DNA from: Acidobacteria bacterium UBA7540 | GTDB taxonomy: Bacteria; Acidobacteriota; Terriglobia; UBA7540 | Direction of reading: 5' to 3' | Assembly (NCBI GenBank): GCA_002478145.1 | Contig: DLMI01000109.1 | Coordinates: 1-36,191, forward strand | DNA: 36,191 nucleotides | Part shown: positions 31,881 through 36,191 of the stretch, piece after piece | Numbering within the stretch: the first letter of the stretch is position 1 | Layout of the letters: every line of letters starts with the position of its first letter | Program-made: the position numbers and the translations under genes | The notes under the pieces: model-generated | What the model saw: only the letters and a program-made list of their open reading frames with translations | What the model was told of the DNA's origin: nothing | Databases searched by the model: none

Positions 31881-31996
31881 TGTCATCCTGAGCCCCGACT
31901 TGTCGGGGCGAAGGACCTCTGCAGTTGCTTTTTGGGGTCAGCAGCCTACGACGAACTGCAGAGATGCTTCTCCCGCAGGGCGGGATCAGCATGACA
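31881..31996. repeat. Inverted pair of TGTCATCCTGA repeats upstream of hemB
   Basis: The left unit (31881-31926) is TGTCATCCTGA, stem GCCCCGAC-TT-GTCGGGGC (31892-31909), then GAAGGACCTCTGCAGTT. The right unit (31954-31996), inverted, shares the ends AACTGCAGAG and ATGACA but has a different stem TCCCGC-AGG-GCGGGA. It lies 66 nt before the hemB start, inside the hemB-lptD gap, and would be transcribed from a promoter beyond it. Confidence 0.75.
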
Positions 31997-32092
31997 GCGT
32001 GGCGCATTCGCGCCGATCTTCTGACATCGCGGATAGCGGTCTTCGGCTATACGTGCTCCGGGTGACAGGCAGCTCCAACTTCGGAATTCGGG

Positions 32093-34531
32093 CTAATACA
32101 GTCTGTCACGCGGTTTAAAGTCTCCAAACGTCCCGATGTTGGCTAACGAGATTGCCACCCGGAAGACGTTTTCTTTCCTAATGGTTACGGTCGTCGTTCC
32201 TAATGAAAACCGCTGATACTCAACATTTATCCCGAAGCATCCAAAATTATAGCTGAGTTGGCCGACTCCGCCAGCCGCAATCTTCTGAACAAGATTGTAG
32301 TTCACGCCAAACGCGCCACTCAACCCTTTGCGGTTGAAGTCCCCATAGGTTGCGAGGAGGTTCAAAAGGTGGTAGGAGGAAGTGGAAGTCGTTGTTGTTG
32401 AGGGGGAGCTTGTGGACCCGCTCAGAAGGTTAGGATACGAATTCTTATTGATGAAGAAGTCGGTGAAGGCCAGCCCATAAACGCCGCGCCTGACATGAGA
32501 GGTAATGCCAGCGTCAAGGATACCTCCACCGTTCGGGCTTAAATCAAGTTTCAGCTCGGTGTCGTAAAACGAGAAGGGAGCGATCTTCAGGTCAGAAACG
32601 ACCGGCGACAAACGTTTGCCGGGAATGAAGTGAAATCCCGTGAGCGAGAGCGTCGGCTCCCAAACAATGGGGTTGTTTGGTCCCCGGACACCGCCGAACG
32701 TGGGGTCAAAATAATACTTCTCCGAGATGCGCCAGGAAACCAACTCCTGAGCCTGCGGCGTATCCGCTGTTCCCGCAGGAACGTCTTTGCGGGCCAGGAT
32801 AGTGTTGGTCAGCGAATACTCAACTTCATTGGTTTGGGAGAGGATGTCCAGATCATCGTACCGAACAACGTTGGCAAGCTCTTCCGGATCCCTGGCTTTG
32901 ACCAGACGATAGACTATGTCCGGCTCAATAACATGCTTAAGGCGCCGGCCCCACAAGGACCGTGCGAGGACTTTTTCGAGGGAAGGCGGCCGGAGATCGA
33001 GCGCGAAGTCGCCCAGCAGCCTGGTGAGGGGGTCGTGGTTCGGGTCCAGGCTGGTGCCGTACCGGGCCGCATCGACTCCCGCCGAAGGGGTGAGGTGAAA
33101 GCCCCAGAATTCCTTGAGGCGGAGTGTGACCTCCGGGTGAAAGTCCAGTCGCTCCGAGAGTGAGGGAAGGTCAAGTCCTGGTTCCGTGCGCCCGAGGGCG
33201 CCAGCAGAGGTCCCGAACGAAAAGTAGAAGGGGCTCTCACCCACCTGCTTGTCCGTTCCGTAAAACGAGAATTCGGGCGTTTGCCGGATGACAATGGAGG
33301 GTGCCGGCACCAAATGGCACTCGCTTCCTTGGCACTGATACGGCAGTTGTGCGGAGAGAAAGTCCTGATAGCGGGATGCGTAGATGTTGAAGCTGTAAGC
33401 GCCGAAATCCTTGGTTGCGAAACCGATTTGGTGGGCTTCGGAATTGACCGCTTCGGTGAAAGTTGGCGAATAAACTTCGCGGAAAGCCAGCGAGGAAACG
33501 TAGTCCACGTCCGCGACGCCGCGAAATCCGTCGAAAAAATCCTCAGCGTCCCCGACCGCCTTGAGGCTCTGGCCGGGAGCGCGATTTGCCTTAACCGTGT
33601 CCTTGTCATTTACCCCGAAATAGTCCACCCTGAGCTTGGTGCTATCGCTGGGTGTCGCCCGGAACTGTGCCCTTCGGGCAACCCCTCGGAGGCTGTAATC
33701 CTCCAGACCCAGCAACAGGTCCATGCTGGGACTGATAGCCCAGAAAAACCCTGCGCCGACGACGGTCCCCTTCTGCGAAGAAGTCCCAACGTGTGGAAGC
33801 AAGAAGCCGGTATGGCGAGGCTTGCGGGCGATGGAGGTACCCATGAAGGGGAGGTAGAAAAGAGGGACACCCAGGAAACGGATGACCGAACCACGCGCTA
33901 TGACCTTGTCGTCCAACTCCACCTTGGCGTCGCTGGCGGAAAAGGACCAACCCTTGGCTTCGCAATCGCAAGTCGTAAACCTGCCATGTTTCACCGTGTA
34001 CGTATTCTCATCCAGGCGCTCAATTTCCTCACCCTGGATGTAAAAGGGATTCTCCGAATAAAGCACCTTAGACCGGTCAGTCTGGATGTAATAGGGATTC
34101 TCCGTGTTAGGCGCCTTAGGCCGGGCGCGCGTGGTGTGGATGTAGCCGCGGCCGTTTGAAAACCATCCCTTCTGTGTTCGGGTATTGTAGTGGACCTCGT
34201 CGGCCGCAATATGGCTACGAGGATCGATGAAAAGCACATGCCCCGTGCCCACGACTTCTCCTGACACTCCGTCGTAGGTAACCTCGTCTGCCGTGAGCTT
34301 CATGCCACGGTAAGTCACCTCCACATGCCCGCGAAAACGGTCAATATCCTTGTCTTTCTCCTGGGAATCGGCGCGGAGGGTGATGATTTTGTCGGGATTC
34401 CCTAATTCCAGCGGCACGGAGGGTTGCTGTTGCGCCGATGAGATCAAGGCCATGCCCAGTGCAACGAACAACCCCAAAGGAACAGGCGCGCTACTTTTCC
34501 GGCGGGAGAAGGAAACGTTCACAGAGTTCAT
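32093..34531 (-). CDS. lptD: LPS-assembly protein LptD (OstA)
   Basis: The 812-residue outer-membrane beta-barrel protein inserts lipopolysaccharide into the outer leaflet with LptE. Signal/anchor: PVPLGLFVALGMALISSAQQ. The OstA/LptA-like beta-jellyroll follows (IITLRADSQEKDKDIDRFRGHVEV, LTADEVTYDGVSGEVVGTGHVL, HIAADEVHYNTRT). The barrel then starts after VPLFYLPFM with KPRHTGFLLPHVG and runs to the C-terminus. Two near-identical 16-residue units (TENPYYIQ and SENPFYIQ) are inserted in the jellyroll. Cysteines occur as FTTCDCEAK, YQCQGSECH and FGCFG, so disulfides are possible. Alternative starts exist: the ATG at 34531 (used) and a TTG at 34585; neither has a strong ribosome binding site. 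Confidence 0.9.
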   Translation of the reverse strand: MNSVNVSFSRRKSSAPVPLGLFVALGMALISSAQQQPSVPLELGNPDKIITLRADSQEKDKDIDRFRGHVEVTYRGMKLTADEVTYDGVSGEVVGTGHVLFIDPRSHIAADEVHYNTRTQKGWFSNGRGYIHTTRARPKAPNTENPYYIQTDRSKVLYSENPFYIQGEEIERLDENTYTVKHGRFTTCDCEAKGWSFSASDAKVELDDKVIARGSVIRFLGVPLFYLPFMGTSIARKPRHTGFLLPHVGTSSQKGTVVGAGFFWAISPSMDLLLGLEDYSLRGVARRAQFRATPSDSTKLRVDYFGVNDKDTVKANRAPGQSLKAVGDAEDFFDGFRGVADVDYVSSLAFREVYSPTFTEAVNSEAHQIGFATKDFGAYSFNIYASRYQDFLSAQLPYQCQGSECHLVPAPSIVIRQTPEFSFYGTDKQVGESPFYFSFGTSAGALGRTEPGLDLPSLSERLDFHPEVTLRLKEFWGFHLTPSAGVDAARYGTSLDPNHDPLTRLLGDFALDLRPPSLEKVLARSLWGRRLKHVIEPDIVYRLVKARDPEELANVVRYDDLDILSQTNEVEYSLTNTILARKDVPAGTADTPQAQELVSWRISEKYYFDPTFGGVRGPNNPIVWEPTLSLTGFHFIPGKRLSPVVSDLKIAPFSFYDTELKLDLSPNGGGILDAGITSHVRRGVYGLAFTDFFINKNSYPNLLSGSTSSPSTTTTSTSSYHLLNLLATYGDFNRKGLSGAFGVNYNLVQKIAAGGVGQLSYNFGCFGINVEYQRFSLGTTTVTIRKENVFRVAISLANIGTFGDFKPRDRLY
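34034..34129 (-). repeat. 48-bp tandem duplication inside lptD
   Basis: CTGGATGTAA.AGGGATTCTCCG occurs at 34034 and again at 34082, a period of 48 bases or 16 codons. It encodes two copies of a unit containing xENPxYIQ. The copies have diverged, so the duplication is not very recent. Confidence 0.7.
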
Positions 34532-34641
34532 GAGCAAGCACAGACGCCTTATTTTACCCGAAGCAGCTTTGCTCGAACGAATCAATTTGCTAAGATGCGT
34601 TAGAGAGCGTATAACGCTGCCCGGAGGATTTTAAGCACCCG

Positions 34642-35826
34642 GTGAAGTGCCCTAAGTGCGGCTTTGTCAGTTACCACGGACTCGCACAATGTAAGAAGTG
34701 CGGCGCCAGTTTTGTGCCCGCGCCGCAGCCGCCATCTGTCGCCACTAAAACGACCATCATCGCCCAGGCTGGGCCTGCGCCGCAACTCGAGGAAGAAGCT
34801 ACAGGTGCGCCGCCCGCCAATATGGACCCAGCTCAGAGCGGAGCCACCAAAGAACCCCCGCAAGACAAGGGACCTCGGACCATGCCAGATAACACCGAAC
34901 TTGAATTCGTGAGGAATCTTCGCGAACCCTTGGCAGAGAAAGCAACCTCCCCCGTAGCGGAAGAAGCTGCGCCCTGGAGGCAAGAGCTTTCAGAGCGTGT
35001 CCAGAGCTTTCGCCAGCGTCGCGCCCGTCTACGAAACGAACCTGGCCGGGAGGAGTCCCTCGACTTTGAATTCGAGCCGAGAGAAGCGAGCCCGCCTCCG
35101 GAGCCGGGCGTGGAAGAGATCTTGGAATTCCCGCAGAACGTTCTTGCCGTTGACGCGGAAATTACCCCCCCTGCGGCGCTTGAGGATGACGTGAAACACT
35201 CGGACGCGGAAAACCTGGAAAAAGGTGACGAGGGATTGGAGATTCTCGATTCTGCGCTGGCTCAAGCAGACGAATTCGCCATCGAACCGGCATCGCCGGC
35301 AGGCAATCGTTTGGAGATCGTTGTCGGGCCGCCGGAAGTTGACGCTCCAGCGGCTGCCTCACAACTAGAACTCCAAGCCCTTCCCGTGGCGCCCCTGGGC
35401 CGCAGGTTCCTGGCGGGCTTGGTGGATGGACTGGTTCTCCTGCTTGGGGCGGCACTTTTCGCGCTCATTTTTTGGAGGGCCGGCGGCCATCTGACTCCGG
35501 TCCCTCTGAACCTTGCCATCGTCGCGCTTATCGCGGTCATTTTCGTTTGGGCATATTTTGGGTTGTTCACGGCCCTCACCTTCTCTACGCCCGGCCTGAT
35601 CTGGATGGGTATTGAAGTTCGGAACATGGAAGGTTGGCCACCCGGACCCCGGGAATCCCTCTTGCGCGCTTTTGGTTACTTAGTGTCGATCTCGGCCTTG
35701 ATGATAGGATTCCTCTGGGCACTAGTAGATGGTGAGGGCCTTACCTGGCATGATTGGATATCTGGGACTTTCTTAACTCCCGTGAATCAGGAGGCGCCGA
35801 GCGAAGGTGTGGAATCGAAAGCCTAG
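34642..35826 (+). CDS. Zinc-ribbon and RDD-domain membrane protein
   Basis: The 394-residue protein starts with a zinc ribbon (MKCPKCGFVSYHGLAQCKKCG, two CxxC pairs). A long acidic, Pro/Glu/Ala-rich disordered stretch follows (about residues 25-250), then an RDD domain with three to four helices: LGRRFLAGLVDGLVLLLGAALF (with the Arg-Asp signature), LNLAIVALIAVIFVWAYFGL, and YLVSISALMIGFLWALVDGEGLTWHDWISGT. RDD proteins are small membrane proteins linked to transport or ion homeostasis; this zinc-ribbon/linker combination is common in Acidobacteriota. Function unknown. The start is GTG at 34642, with GGAGG at 34623-34627, rather far upstream. It is divergent from lptD. Confidence 0.78.
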   Translation: MKCPKCGFVSYHGLAQCKKCGASFVPAPQPPSVATKTTIIAQAGPAPQLEEEATGAPPANMDPAQSGATKEPPQDKGPRTMPDNTELEFVRNLREPLAEKATSPVAEEAAPWRQELSERVQSFRQRRARLRNEPGREESLDFEFEPREASPPPEPGVEEILEFPQNVLAVDAEITPPAALEDDVKHSDAENLEKGDEGLEILDSALAQADEFAIEPASPAGNRLEIVVGPPEVDAPAAASQLELQALPVAPLGRRFLAGLVDGLVLLLGAALFALIFWRAGGHLTPVPLNLAIVALIAVIFVWAYFGLFTALTFSTPGLIWMGIEVRNMEGWPPGPRESLLRAFGYLVSISALMIGFLWALVDGEGLTWHDWISGTFLTPVNQEAPSEGVESKA

Positions 35827-35869
35827 CGATTCTGTCGATTCTGCCTTCCCGACTTTCACTCGTCATTCC

Positions 35870-36049
35870 ATGAACAAAGGACGCTTCTTGAACCAGAAAC
35901 TCGGCAAGCGGGCCAGCCGCAAGATTGCCCTTCTCAAATCAAGCCTTTCGGCTATTCGCCAGCCTCTCCGACCGGAAGCCTCGGCCCCACGCTTCCCCAA
36001 AAAGGGAGCCTCCCGCGAAAAAGGGCCTGAATCCGAAGTTAGGTCGTAG
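35870..36049 (+). CDS. Small basic protein, hypothetical
   Basis: A 59-codon frame from the ATG at 35870 encodes a very basic peptide (MNKGRFLNQKLGKRASRKIALLK and a Lys/Arg-rich tail). No motif was recognised. It follows the RDD gene by 43 nt on the same strand. No strong ribosome binding site was seen. It may be a small nucleic-acid-binding protein or a chance frame. Confidence 0.3.
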   Translation: MNKGRFLNQKLGKRASRKIALLKSSLSAIRQPLRPEASAPRFPKKGASREKGPESEVRS

Positions 36050-36078
36050 ATAGTAGGTGCTAGTACTACTACGTTAAG

Positions 36079-36191
36079 TTAGGGCGGACGGTTTCGTTTG
36101 CGAATTACGCTGCCACAATACGCGCACTCTCCGGTCCAGGTAAACAACAGGCGTTGGATCTCACGACGCGTCTGTGGCAGGGTCCACCCAG
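36079..36191 (-). CDS. Possible 3' end of a gene entering from the right edge
   Basis: On the minus strand a frame is open from the window edge to the TAA at 36079-36081, encoding 36 residues. They end LLFTWTGECAYCGSVIRKRN and RPP. The CxxC pair (CAYC) is suggestive of a zinc-binding tail. Too little is visible to name a family; it may be chance. Confidence 0.3.
   Translation of the reverse strand, partial: GWTLPQTRREIQRLLFTWTGECAYCGSVIRKRNRPP

Noticed and set aside
1..36191. tRNA, rRNA and self-splicing elements
   Set aside because: Reading both strands for T-loop (GGTTCGAATCC-like) and rRNA core motifs gave nothing convincing; a covariance-model scan could not be run.

Overview
The window looks like the chromosome of a GC-rich diderm bacterium, most probably an Acidobacteriota soil or sediment lineage. 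LptD shows an outer membrane. Two very large c-type cytochromes fused to membrane cytochrome b modules, a DUF1080 lipoprotein, a DUF2961/GH172 protein, many toxin-antitoxin pairs and many REP-like hairpin repeats fit that phylum. The assignment is inference; no rRNA or tRNA gene was seen.

Layout. 1-3.2 kb: a PASTA protein, then a 13-heme cytochrome c/b fusion preceded by a candidate sigma-54 promoter and a cluster of TGTCA half-sites. 3.2-9.4 kb: an OPT transporter with a one-base frameshift, an internally deleted IS200-type transposase between hairpin repeats, a secreted protein of unknown role and a DUF885 peptidase-like protein. 9.4-12.3 kb: a 19-heme cytochrome c/b fusion on the minus strand. 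12.6-18.4 kb: a lysine/diaminopimelate cluster (M20 hydrolase, asd, dapB, dapA) into which DUF433/DUF5615 and HicBA pairs are inserted, with a VapBC-like pair convergent at its end. 18.5-23.2 kb: a GH172-like protein, a small membrane protein, an HtrA-type protease, a lone AbrB-type regulator and a secreted metallo-beta-lactamase-fold hydrolase. 23.4-24.7 kb: a DAHP synthase gene behind an apparent transcription attenuator. 25.1-28.7 kb: an epimerase / GHMP-like kinase / tandem nucleotidyltransferase cassette followed by a DUF1080 lipoprotein. 28.7-30.8 kb: a RAYT transposase bounded by REP hairpins, a membrane protein, and a non-autonomous deletion copy of the same element. 30.8-36.2 kb: hemB, lptD and a zinc-ribbon/RDD membrane protein.

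The strongest regulatory signal is upstream of the DAHP synthase gene. A promoter-like element is followed almost at once by a 20-codon reading frame in which 8 residues are Phe, Tyr or Trp. After it come a 12-bp antiterminator helix and a mutually exclusive intrinsic terminator just before the ribosome binding site of the enzyme. This is the layout of ribosome-mediated attenuation, here applied to the entry step of aromatic amino acid synthesis and sensing all three products.

Other themes: respiratory or extracellular electron transfer through two paralogous multiheme fusions; toxin-antitoxin genes overlapping or interleaved with essential lysine and cell-wall genes; several REP-like families whose stems vary in sequence but keep pairing; and a compact, unfamiliar sugar-nucleotide cassette.
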